From positions 1 to 14,216 of the forward strand of contig JALLPB010000687.1 of NCBI GenBank assembly GCA_036939975.1: a stretch of 14,216 bases of DNA, given 5' to 3'. How positions within the stretch are numbered: the stretch's first letter is position 1; every line of letters begins with the position of its first letter. The stretch is from Cyclostephanos tholiformis (taxonomy: Eukaryota > Bacillariophyta > Thalassiosirophyceae > Thalassiosirales > Thalassiosiraceae). The translations under genes were made by a program, and so were the position numbers. This document shows positions 1-9,277 of this stretch, one piece after another. The notes below the pieces were generated by a model. That model was not told the origin of the DNA and ran no database searches. It worked only from the letters and a program-made list of their open reading frames with translations.

Positions 1-372
1 TTTTTTTGGTGATGCTTGTGGATCAGTACAAAGTTTGGTGTGGTCCATCAATTTATTTTTTCATTAAATGTATGTTATGGGAAATTTTCCCTTTGTAATT
101 TCCTGTTCTGAAAAATATTTTTCAACTGGTATCTGACCCTATACCTCAAGTTGTGTGTATCAAAACCTTAGATATTTATTTACTGTGGCCAACAAAAGTA
201 CTGATCCTATATTTAAATATCAAATTCAACTTCCTTCTGACAACATAACTACACTAAAAACCCATCACATTATGCATTATCCCTCTCTTTTAGTTCTACC
301 AGAAACCTCCTCACCTGCCTTGCATTATGGGCAATAACAGCTTCTAGGAGTCCAAGTGTCAACATTTTTACC

Positions 373-404
373 CAATAGAAATCGGAAACAATAGAAATCG
401 GAAA
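373..404. repeat. 16-bp tandem duplication
   Basis: The unit CAATAGAAATCGGAAA occurs twice head to tail, at 373-388 and 389-404, with no mismatch. It lies about 30 bp left of the palindrome at 435-528 and could be part of the subterminal region of the Harbinger-like element. Function is unknown. Confidence 0.85.
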
Positions 405-434
405 AAATCAAAAAACTAAGGGTTAACACTATTT

Positions 435-528
435 TCTATTGCTTTAACTGATTCAGGTCTTTTTGAAACCTTGGATAGACTTGTCTGTTCAAGGTCTTGG
501 ATAGACCCGAATCAGATAGAGCAATAGA
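435..528. repeat. 94-nt imperfect palindrome (hairpin)
   Basis: The outer arms 435-460 and 503-528 are inverted copies with 23 of 26 matches. The inner arms 468-480 and 483-495 match at 11 of 13. All share one centre (between 481 and 482), so the whole is a single hairpin of two 46-nt arms, interrupted by a 7x7 internal loop at 461-467/496-502 and closed by a 2-nt loop. It ends about 97 bp before the transposase ATG. It may be a subterminal foldback of the transposon, or a small separate foldback insertion. Pairing is seen directly; the role is inferred. Confidence 0.8.
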
Positions 529-625
529 CTTTTGTTAGTACTTTACACGCACACATCGCAAACATATCCAACACACACATCCAACACCCATCCACCGACA
601 GTGATAGTCAACCCCCAATGCAACC

Positions 626-1416
626 ATGGCTGACATGCTTGACGACGACAACTATGACATCATCGCCTCTATCAGAAGCGAGATCCAGCGAGAGATACCT
701 ACTCTCTCTCAACTCAAAGAACAGTTGAGTGATGAGGTCATTGATCCAGAGATCAAGATGTTGCGCAACTTCCATCACTTGTCATTAGAGCAGTTGGACA
801 CATTTAATGTCGACACTGGGCTGTTTGAGATTCCTCCTTATGATGAGGAGGGAGAGGATCCCTTGATGATGACGAAGCGGAACGTTCACGCGCCTCGGTC
901 ATATCACTACAAAATCGGGCAATTCAAAACATCTCAGTATTATGTCAATTATTTGAGTGACAACATAATCAACATCCTTGGTGCGCACACAAACACTGTG
1001 CGGAATCAGACGTTGCGGCTATCTTTAAATGCAAAGAGCGCATTTCATTCGGCTTTCAAGATGCCACTGTATATGGTGGAGTCTTTGGCGGCACGGATTG
1101 TTGAGGCAGAGATTATGAAAATCAGTCATCATTGTCGGACTGCCAGCATATTTTCTTTGCTTGTTGTGTTCTGCATAACATGATGCTGGACGAGATGGTT
1201 AGGGAACCGCCGGGAACACGAGTTGGCAGGGGATGTTGCATGCCTAATAATGGTGTGTGGCTAGAAGGACCTACCGAGGATGTCGTTGTCAACGTCAACG
1301 CCTCGACGACTAATTTAAAAATGAAGTTCCATTGGCGGCGCAATATACTTGCTCACCATCTCTGGGTGTGGAGGAGCAAGTGCAAGGACATGGAGATCAA
1401 TCCGATTATTGCTTAA
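626..1416 (+). pseudogene. PIF/Harbinger-like transposase, internally deleted
   Basis: The first frame runs from ATG 626 and encodes about 165 plausible residues: an acidic start, then a Tyr-rich stretch, then a basic helical segment (RLSLNAKSAFHSAFKMPL, around 1016-1069) like the region that precedes the catalytic domain in Harbinger transposases. Somewhere between 1111 and 1140 the coding signal moves to another frame, which continues to the stop at 1414-1416. That frame carries CQHIFFACCVLHNMML, the hallmark C-terminal block of the DDE_Tnp_4 family. The whole DDE region expected between these parts (roughly 120-150 residues with three acidic catalytic residues) is absent, so this is a deletion as well as a frameshift. 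An intron cannot rescue it, because no sequence coding for the domain is present. The N-terminal assignment is weaker than the C-terminal one. Confidence 0.7.
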
Positions 1417-1492
1417 TTAATTAGTAGACATTTATTTTCTAATAAGCTGTCCTTGCTTGATTAATTAATTAGTAGACATTTATTTTCTAATA
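1411..1492. repeat. Direct repeat between convergent 3' ends (about 48-bp period)
   Basis: A 32-bp stretch starting TTAATTAATTAGTAGACATT is identical at 1413-1444 and 1461-1492. Similarity continues to the right (AGCTGTCCTTGCTT against CGTTATCCCTGCTT), giving a period of 48 bp. The first copy overlaps the transposase stop codon, and the second ends 2 bp before the stop of the - strand gene. On the - strand each copy contains AATAAA (inside GAAAATAAATG), so the partner gene has two possible poly(A) signals just after its stop. Confidence 0.9.
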
Positions 1493-1494
1493 CG

Positions 1495-2962
1495 TTATCC
1501 CTGCTTACGCTTCTTCATGAACGGGAGATCATCTAACATCTCTCGAACCGCCATGTCATACTCGTGCTCTCCACCTGCTGTGTCCGTGCTTGTATTCACG
1601 TAGGACGATTTAAACCTCTCCATTAACGTTAACTGCTTCTCAATCCCCTCTGTTTCCTGCAGAAAAATATTCTGTTTCATGAGTATTGCCTTTGTAGACA
1701 ACATACTCTCCTCAAGTTTCCCGCGAGTACTACCCTGGGCTAACGCCGATGCTGCAATACCTTGGATCCTTTTGTCCGACGTTGCCTTACGCATGGTGTT
1801 GCAGGTGAATCCAGTGGGTGCATCGATTGGATCACTCACGATGTCTGGATTGTTCTTATGAACGAGAATGGCGAGCAAAAAATGACTTTGTTTTACTGAC
1901 TTGTCTGTCTTTGTGAGAGGAGCTAACCACCAACCACTTGGCATATCGCCAGGAATATCATCGGGATTGGCATAATTAGAAATGAATTTCTAATAATGGT
2001 AACGCAGATCGGCCAGAATATCATGGTGAGCACATCTCATCATTTCATAGAAAAGAACAAAAACATTTCCTTACCTCTCCCATTACAAATTTATAATCAT
2101 TTAAAATGAATTCCCTGCGAACATCATTCAGTCCGCGCCCGCTAGGAATCTTGGATAGTGGAGTCCCAATGCCATCGATCACACGAGTAACCGCCTGAAC
2201 TTTCTTTTTCACTTCCAGAACCTTTGTGTACAATCCTGAGGGGCCACCGGTTTTAGCGCCGTAGTATTTTTCAATCATCTTTTTGCGCAACCCAAACTCT
2301 CCAAACTGGCCGCTGGGAATCTGACGAATCAGTGAGATATACTTACTGTGCAGTAGCTTCTTCACATCATCAAGCCCGCGCGTTACCGAGCCATGTGTCA
2401 ACGTTTCCGCCTCGATCATGTAAACATATTCTACAGCTACACGATTGTTTGATGTAATCGTGGCCCTGTCCATGAAATAACTCACGTGTTCGTTTATGCT
2501 AAACTGATCCAAAGAGTAGTCATTCAAATCATCAACCTCATTTGCCGCACCATCCATGCCATCATTTTCGTTGTCGTCGTTATTGTGGAAGAATTTATCA
2601 AACGCTTCAGCATCGACATCACCATGTTCAGCAAAATCATCAGCGGCGTCGTCGATATCTTCCCCACTGCCGCCATCATCACTTTCACTTCGGCCACGAC
2701 TTACCGCAATGTCTTTGTCGGGCGAACCGCTGGACAGACTACTTTCAGCGGGGGGAGAATAATCAGTGGGCAGACGGCAAGGGGAAGTGCGTCGACCTGA
2801 TGGCGTTGAATTGCGTTGAGCGGAAGGAGTTGCACAAACATCAGCAACACCAGCCACTCCCTCACTTGCAGCCTGGGATGCAGCAAGTCTAGCAGCACTG
2901 GCTTCAGCCGCCTTGCGAGCCAGGCCGGGTCGCCCTTTCTTCGTGGTGGGGAGCCGAGCCAT
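1495..2962 (-). CDS. Harbinger-like element partner protein (AT-hook-like), intact, spliced
   Basis: Model: complement of 2075-2962 joined to 1495-1989, 460 residues. The intron (1990-2074, 85 bp) has donor GAG|GTAAGG and acceptor TTATTAG|AAA, phase 0. Unspliced reading meets stops at once, while splicing joins VMGE to KFISNYANPDDIPGD smoothly. I chose ATG 2962 because MARLPTTKKGRPGLARK starts a typical basic N-terminus; an in-frame ATG at 2989 would add 9 residues. The KKGRPG motif resembles an AT-hook. An Ala/Ser-rich and then strongly acidic Asp/Glu segment follows, then a conserved-looking helical core, a likely coiled-coil near the end, and a basic tail (KKRK) that could be a nuclear signal. 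By position it should be the second protein of the transposon, probably binding DNA or importing the transposase. No family was recognised with certainty. The frame shows no damage, unlike its neighbour. Confidence 0.6.
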
Positions 2963-3031
2963 GATGCTTAATCGACAAGTGAATGGCAATAATTATGTAA
3001 GGAGGTTACCGTTCTTATGCACTCCCGCCAA

Positions 3032-3102
3032 TTCTCTATCCGGCATCGCCCAATCCAGCAGAGAAGCTGATTTTGTTCTGATAGGGGGATACGGATAGAG
3101 AA
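3032..3102. repeat. 11-bp inverted repeat in the right flank of the transposon
   Basis: TTCTCTATCCG at 3032-3042 is the exact reverse complement of CGGATAGAGAA at 3092-3102, with 49 bp between. A third related word (CCTCTATCC) occurs at about 3163-3171. It may be a subterminal repeat of the Harbinger-like element or a chance foldback. Confidence 0.5.
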
Positions 3103-3272
3103 AGAAAAGAGAAACCAAAATCGGGAAAAAAATTACAAGAAAATTTCCGAAAAAGGGCTATTCCTCTATCCACCGTTCGGAATATAATCCCCGCCTAGGG
3201 GACAGCGGTTTTTGAAAATGTGTGTTAGATGGATATTTTACCTAAAATTTTAAGCGAATTTCGGTAGTATTC

Positions 3273-3283
3273 TTTGCGCGCCA
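3273..3283. promoter_or_regulatory. E2F-like GC core upstream of the polymerase alpha gene (candidate)
   Basis: TTTGCGCGCCA lies in AT-rich surroundings about 270 bp before the polymerase ATG. E2F/DP factors bind TTTSSCGC-type sites and commonly control DNA replication genes in animals and plants. This word is close to that consensus but does not match it exactly, so the call is a weak hint based on sequence and gene context. Confidence 0.2.
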
Positions 3284-3550
3284 TTTTTTATACCACCTGC
3301 TCGCGCAAATATGCTTTTTTTCATGAACATATTATTTTGTCATTTTATTATATTTTAGTGCAGCAACAATCATCGTGCCACCCACCAGCGGCGGCATCAT
3401 CCTCCGTCTCCAAAGACAATATCAACTCTCTCTCTTTAGATATAGAGTCTCATCAGAAAGAGAGGTCGGGGGAAACCATCCAGGCAAACTGACCACGACG
3501 CAAATACTAGATAGCCTCCCTGAATCATCTCGTCTCTCTATCAAGGGGGG

Positions 3551-6500
3551 ATGTCGTCGTCCTCGTCGTCGACGAACGCGAATGGCGTCAGGCTAACCGC
3601 GAAGCAGCAGCGGAAATTGGCACTGGCGTCCCTCAAGTCTGCGAGATCTGGCAGACTGTCGAGCGCCCTCGACGAGATATGCCATGACGATTGCACCAAC
3701 GGCGACGTGTATGACGTAATGGACGAGGACGAGTATCGCGCTTACGTCGAGAGGAGGAGGGAGAGGGAGGACTTTGTGGTCGACGACGGTGAGTTGAGTG
3801 GCATTCGCGTCTGAGACCGTGACTGTGACCGACCGTCTCCGTGTCTTTGGAATCTCGGGAGGATGGGGCGTGCGATGCCATGCCATGCCATGCCATGCGA
3901 TGCCGTGAGATTGAAAATCACGTTGTTCGTTGGGCATTGAATATTATGTCGCATTTTTTGCATCGTGCGGTTCGCTAGCTGCGCCATTCATTTCACTCCT
4001 CGATTCGTCATCTCCATCTCAATCCATTCGCCATCCATTCTCTTCTTCTTGATCCAAGACGGTCTCGGCTACCACGACGACGGCGACTACGACATACTCG
4101 GCATCAAGGACGACGACCATCCCGCCAAGGCCAGGAAGGGCAACGGGGGCATCGGTGGGAACGCCCTGACGAGGGAGGCACTGAAGAAGGCGCGAAGGAA
4201 CAAGATGATCGCCTCCTCCTCCTCGTCCGCAGTGCCGGCGTCGGGGGATGGAGGAGGCGCGGCCGGTAACAACAGGACCATGTGGGACTTCCTTAACAGG
4301 GGCCTCGCCGCGTCGTCGTCGACGTCCGCCACCGCCGCCGCCTCTGATGGCCAAGTCTACAGCCATAATCCAACTACTGCGCACGGGACGGGGGGGTTCG
4401 ACCGTGGCGATCATCGTGGCGGGAGAGGAGGAGGCGGAGTAGGAGGCGTCTCGGACGAGATCGACGACCTACTGCAAGGTCTCGACGACGACGACGACGA
4501 CATCGACGTGCGCGGTCGAGGGCGCCGTGGAGGAGGAGGAAGAGGAGGAGGAAGGGGTCCGTCATCATCATCCGGTGGCCATGGCCGCCGTTACGTCGGG
4601 ACCTCGTCGTCATTGTCGCGAAAGCGCTACGCGCCTCCCCGCCACGACCATCGTCACGTTGCTGGCGGCGGCGATGAAGGGGAACGCCCGTCATTTTCGT
4701 CGTCGTCGTCGAAAAGGAGAGGGGTGGGCGTCGGAGGACGACACGAGCGCGATCGCACTAATTATGAAGGCCATAACGACGATGGATGCGGTTATGACGA
4801 GAAGCGAGTCGATTTAGGGGGGAGCGATTGTCATCAAGATGTGGACTTTTGCGACGATGACGCACGTATTAACGATGGCGGCGAATCGACAATGGGAGGT
4901 GTGGAAAATCGTTCGGATGAGGCCGTCGTCAACATGGAAGAAGTCACCACCGACGCCGACGCTGCAGTCAGACATGACAAGAATGATGATCGTCGTCAGC
5001 AGCGTCCGGGGCGTCTCGCGGGACGTCTCGCCAAGGCATCGCGTGCCAAGGAAGAAGAAGAGGAAAGGAAGAAGCAGGCCGTTGCAGTGGCGGCGGCGCA
5101 TCACGTGGAGACCGAGTGGAGGAAGGATGCGGTTGCGGGATCATTGGCCGTCGACGCGAAATTTGAAGGGATTACAATGGACATGACCTCCGCCAGCTTT
5201 CGATCTGTCAGCATCCCGGCAGCTGGTGGGCACGACGAAGACACTCCCAGAATCAGCGCCATTGGAGGAGGAGGAGGAGGAGGAGGAGGAGGAGGAGCGA
5301 ATTTGGATACTATCATTAAGGTTGAGGAGGACGTCGTCGGCGTTCAAGCCATGGAGGTGGATGGCGAGGAAGGGACAGATAAGTCGGGGAAGGAGGGCGA
5401 AAGTGCGGCACGGCCTGGTCCCCGATCGTACATCGACCTGTTCTGGATCGATGCGTCAGAACGCAACGGCATCGTTTCGCTTTACGGCAAGGTCGCGGTT
5501 CCGATCGTAGATGCAGGTAGCGGTGATAATAAGGCGAATGATGGAGGGCAACGATTTGTCTACCAGAGCTGCTGCGTCACCATCCCTAATAATGAGCGCA
5601 ATCTGTTCGTCTTGCCTCGTCTGATCCCGATCGCCGGGGATGCCGTGAACGGCGGCGACAGCACATCGAATGAAGATGACGAGGAGACCGGAGATCGGAA
5701 GCGACGAGAGCGACAGCGCCATCCCATACTGGAGGTTTACGCCGAACTTAAATCCATCCTCCAGCCTTCCTGCATACCCCACGCCCTGGGCGCCAACTGG
5801 AGGGCCAAGCCTGTGACAAGATCCTACGCCTTTGAGGATGCGTCCATTCCTCGCGAGCCTTGTCAGTATCTAAAGGTGGTGTATGACGGAAAGTACCCTG
5901 TCCCTGAACGCGACATCTGCGTTCGGGGGGGTAAGACCTTCGAGAAAATCCTGGGAGCCGGCGCATCAAACCTCGAGAACTTCCTCATCAAGCGTCGGCT
6001 GATGGGACCAGGATGGGTCCGCTTATACGAACCAAAGCCTTTCGTCAACGTCAGTTGGTGCAAATGGGAATGTGTCATAGATGGTCCCAAGTCGTTGAAG
6101 AGGCTGGACTTGGTCGCGACTAAAGACGGGAGCGGTGGAATGATCGCCGTCCCCCCTCCTCCGCCCGTGAGCGCCGTGAGCGTCAAGTTCAAGACAGTAG
6201 TGAATCCCAAGTCGCACAAGCTCGAGATAGTGTGCGTTTCCGCCATCTGCCACTCAAAAGTGATGCTTGAAGGCTCGACAGCCTCGGAGAGCTCAAGGCA
6301 TATGACGGCGCTCACGTTGGTCCGTCCGCTCAGCCTCGACGCCGGCAATGGCGGCATGATGGCGCAATTCCCCCGGGACATGGAGAAGGAGTGCAGGGCA
6401 TCGATGCCCGAACTTGGCAAGTGCCCCAACGAGCGTGCGCTACTCTCGCGCTTGTTCGCGCAACTCGGCACGTGGGACCCTGATGTTATTGTCTCGCACA

Positions 6501-9277
6501 ACGGCTGGGGGCACGACATCGACCTGCTGCTGAGCAGGTGCGTCGAGCTCAAGGTTAGCATGTGGAGCAAGATCGGACGACGTCGTCAAATGAGGCTGCC
6601 GTCCACGTCTCAGTTCGGCAATTGCAAAGACTGGGCGATCGCGGGCGCCCTCGACGGAAGGTTGCTGTGCGACACTTACATTTCCGCGAAGGAGTTTTTG
6701 AGCAAGGAGACCACTTACTCTTTGGTAAACCTCGCAAAGACCCAGTTGAAGGTGGAACACGAGGAGATCGAGTCGGTTGATGTTCCGCACTGGTGCAAAA
6801 CCGGCGAGCACTTTGTTTGTCTTGCCAAGAATACTCAAAGGGAGGCGTACCTAGTTCAATCCCTCATGTTTAAGTTGCAAGTCTTGCCCTTGACTAAACA
6901 GCTGACGAACATTGCTGGCAACTTATGGGGGCATACCATGAAGGGAAATCGCGCTGAACGGAACGAGTATCTGCTGCTCCACGAGTTCCACCAGCTCAAG
7001 TATTTGGTCCCTGAGAAGAGGAACGCGAAGCAACGTAACGATGAACTCTTTGGAGATGAGGAAGGCGGCGGAGCGACGGCTGGAAGCAATAACAAGGCCA
7101 AGTACAGTGGTGGGTTGGTGTTGGAGCCCAAGAAGGGACTGTACGATTCCTTCATACTATTATTAGACTTCAACAGTCTGTATCCCTCTTTGATACAGGA
7201 GTATAATTTGTGCTTTACCACAGTGGATTGGGCGAAGAGCACTCCATCAAACAACGCGCAGGAAGGGGATTGCGGAATGCCCCGCCAGGGCGATGTGCTC
7301 CCCCCGCTTCCAGATGAGAGTCTGGATCGAGGCGTCTTGCCAAGGGTGATTAAGACCCTAGTCGATAGGCGTAGGAATGTCAAGAAGTTCATGGCGAACG
7401 AGAAGGACATAGACAAGAAGGAAGAGGTAAGACTGTTAAATGTTTACACCTCCAAGGTTTCACATTCGTCTCTGATTAGTCGCTATCCTTCTCTCCGCCA
7501 TGGTTGTCATCACAGCTAAATATTCGTCAGACGGCGCTCAAGCTAACTGCGAACTCGATGTACGGCTGCCTCGGATTTTCTAATTCTCGCTTCTACGCCC
7601 AGCCCATTGCTGCTCTTGTTACCGCCATGGGTCGTGATACCCTCCAGCGAACCGTCGACCTAGCGCAGTCCACCATTGGTCTCGAGGTCATCTATGGAGA
7701 TACGTAAGTCTACCATGATGACGGAATTTTACATTTTGAATCAACTTGCGTCTAATTTACCACTTTGTATTGCTTTCGATCGTAGCGATTCTATCATGAT
7801 CAATACCCGAATTACCGATGTCAACGAGTATCCCAAAGTGTTAGAATTGGGAAATACAGTGAAACGAGAGGTCAACAAGTTGTACAAGACGCTCGAGCTC
7901 GAGGTGGACGGCGTCTTCCGGTCCATGCTATTGCTCAAGAAGAAGAAGTACGCCGCCGTGACGATCTCCACCGGCCCCAGCGGACAGTTTCTGATGGGGA
8001 AGGAAACGAAGGGACTCGACCTAGTCCGACGCGATTGGTGCATCCAATCAAAGGAGTCGGGACTATACATCCTCGACCAGATCCTATCGGGAGATGAGAA
8101 GGAGACGGTGGTGAATAACATCCATGACCACCTTGAGAAGGTTGCGGCGCAGATGCGCGGTGGGGAGCTGCCTCTGGACAAGTACGTTATCACGAAGGGA
8201 TTGAACAAGCATCCCAACGATTATCCGGATGCGAAGTCGCAGGCCCACGTGTATGTCGCCAAAAGGATGATCAACAATCACAAGGCCGTGGGCGTCGGTG
8301 ATCACATCCCTTACGTCATTACCGCACCGACCGACGAGAAAGCTCAACAGCAGCAGCAGGCATCGACGAAGAAGGAGTCAGTCTCTGAACGCGCCCGCCA
8401 CCCCGACGAAATCAACCGCAGCAATGGGGTGCTCAAGCCAGACGTAGAATGGTACCTCGTAAACCAAATCCTACCCCCCATTTCTCGTCTGTGTGAGCCC
8501 ATCGAAGGCACGTCGCCCGGCATCCTCGCGGACAAGTTGGGTCTGGATTCCTCCAAATACCATGGCGTGTCCTCCACCAACGTCGACGAGGATGATATCG
8601 TCGATTTTACGCCCGCCTCGTGCCTACCCGACGAAGAGCGATTCAAAGGAGTCGAGAAGCTGTTTCTCACATGCAGAGGTTGCGGCGAGGAGGGGGAATT
8701 TCCGGGAATCTTTCGCGTGGTGAAGGACTCCGACGCTGGCACTTCCCATCGCGTGTCCGGGCTCCGCTGTCCCAATCCGCGGTGTCGAAATCCGAATTGT
8801 TGGGGGGGGATCGACAGGTGGAGCTGCGTAGCCGGGATCATCAACAAGATGAATGCGATGAAGAAAAAGCACCAGAGGTTATACTACGACGGCTGGGTAC
8901 GCTGCGACGATCCCATGTGCGGCCTGGAGACTCGGCAGCTATCCGTATTCGAGGGTTGCTGTCTCAAGCAGGGGTGTAATGGTCAGATGAAATCAGTCTA
9001 CACGGAGTCAGCCTTACAGACGCAGCTCAAGTACTTTGATTCATTGTTCGACGTCACCCATGCGATCAAACAACAGCGTCGGTCCATTAGGTCCCCGGCG
9101 CAGGACTCATTCTCCATCGAAAAGGAGATCAAGGAGATCACATTGGATGTCGGCGATGAAGACATGAAAGCCTTCCAGGTGTTGCACGGCTTCTCGAGCA
9201 AGTCGTTGAGCAAGAGCGGCTATAACTGGGTCAGTGCCCATTTCTTCCAAAATCTCTTCGGCGCAAACAGACAGTGA
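3551..9277 (+). CDS. POLA1: DNA polymerase alpha catalytic subunit (family B)
   Basis: Model: join 3551-3788, 4059-7426, 7516-7703, 7786-9277, giving 1761 residues. Introns are 270, 89 and 82 bp, with donors GTGAGT, GTAAGA and GTAAGT and acceptors AAG, CAG and TAG, in phases 1, 0 and 2. The enzyme extends RNA primers made by primase at origins and on the lagging strand, in the nuclear pol alpha-primase complex. Seen in the sequence: the p180 N-terminal motif (residues about 15-90, [21 protein letters not shown] split by intron 1); low-complexity Ser/Gly/Asp linker to about 530; start of the conserved body (about 537); exonuclease-like block at 886-901 ([16 protein letters not shown]), inactive in this family; motif A DFNSLYPS at 1116-1123; motif [10 protein letters not shown] at 1211-1219; motif C YGDTDS at 1262-1267; KKKKY at 1316-1320; [11 protein letters not shown] at 1340-1350. 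C-terminal zinc-binding Cys are at 1561, 1564, 1593, 1598 and at 1638, 1643, 1656/1657, 1662. Human POLA1 is 1462 residues; the excess lies mainly in the linker. All catalytic motifs are intact. Confidence 0.96.
3875..3904. repeat. ATGCC pentanucleotide microsatellite in polymerase intron 1
   Basis: Six ATGCC units in tandem (the fifth is ATGCG) lie inside the first intron (3789-4058). It is a short tandem repeat, probably variable between alleles, with no sign of function. Confidence 0.9.
5264..5297. repeat. GGA trinucleotide tract (11 Gly codons) in polymerase exon 2
   Basis: Eleven GGA triplets in frame encode Gly 482-492 of the polymerase linker. They are among several trinucleotide-rich tracts in 4200-5340 (Ser TCG/TCC runs, an Asp GAC run at about 4482-4503, Gly/Arg-rich blocks). 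These tracts create many long antisense open frames that are not genes. Confidence 0.9.

Larger units (their letters stand above)
1..625. other. AT-rich non-coding left flank
   Basis: No convincing gene is present. The only open frame of note (155-337) is a short AT-rich reading frame with no recognisable features. The stretch holds a 16-bp tandem duplication (373-404) and a 94-nt imperfect palindrome (435-528), both listed separately. From about 541 to 620 the strand is C/A-rich with repeated ACACACATCC-like words, which looks like a 5' leader for the transposase ATG at 626. That ATG sits in a good context (CAACCATGG); an out-of-frame ATG lies just upstream at 618. The left end of the mobile element probably falls in this stretch, but no terminal inverted repeat could be identified. 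Confidence 0.6.
626..2989. mobile_element. PIF/Harbinger-like DNA transposon, degraded (core only; ends not found)
   Basis: Two convergent genes lie between non-coding flanks: a broken + strand transposase (626-1416) and an intact - strand partner protein (1495-2962). PIF/Harbinger elements usually carry a DDE transposase plus a second protein needed for transposition, often in opposite orientations, and this layout fits. The assignment rests on the C-terminal transposase block ACCVLHNMML and on the two-gene arrangement. Coordinates cover only the coding core. I searched 1-625 against the reverse complement of 2990-3400 by eye for terminal inverted repeats and target-site duplications and found none that were convincing. 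With the catalytic region missing, the copy cannot move by itself. Confidence 0.6.
2990..3550. other. Spacer: element right flank and upstream region of the polymerase gene
   Basis: No gene was seen. The left part (2990 to about 3200) probably contains the right end of the transposon, with an 11-bp inverted repeat (3032-3042/3092-3102). The part nearest the polymerase gene is AT-rich around 3300-3360. It then carries CT-rich sequence with a small hairpin (CTCTCTTT at 3430-3437 pairing with AAAGAGAG at 3457-3464), probably within the 5' leader. A run of six G directly precedes the ATG at 3551. Confidence 0.55.

Noticed and set aside
155..337. Open frame of 60 codons on the + strand
   Set aside because: AT-rich, no family features, and no supporting context.
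80..3148. Possible terminal inverted repeats: 80-101 against 3130-3148 (GGAAATTTTC and TTGTAATTT blocks, with a 3-nt gap on the left)
   Set aside because: The words are AT-rich, the match needs a gap, and similarity stops at once on both sides. No target-site duplication was seen, so chance is a fair explanation.
3875..3904. Tandem ATGCC units considered as a CRISPR-like or regulatory array
   Set aside because: The units are 5 bp with no spacers and lie in an intron of a eukaryotic gene; it is a simple microsatellite.
4019..5347. Many long antisense and alternate-frame ORFs inside polymerase exon 2
   Set aside because: They arise from triplet-repeat coding sequence and give low-complexity Arg, Pro or Ser-rich translations; the sense frame is clearly the polymerase.
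5863..6570. 235-codon - strand ORF opposite the polymerase gene
   Set aside because: It is the mirror of a strongly conserved coding exon and shows no domain of its own.
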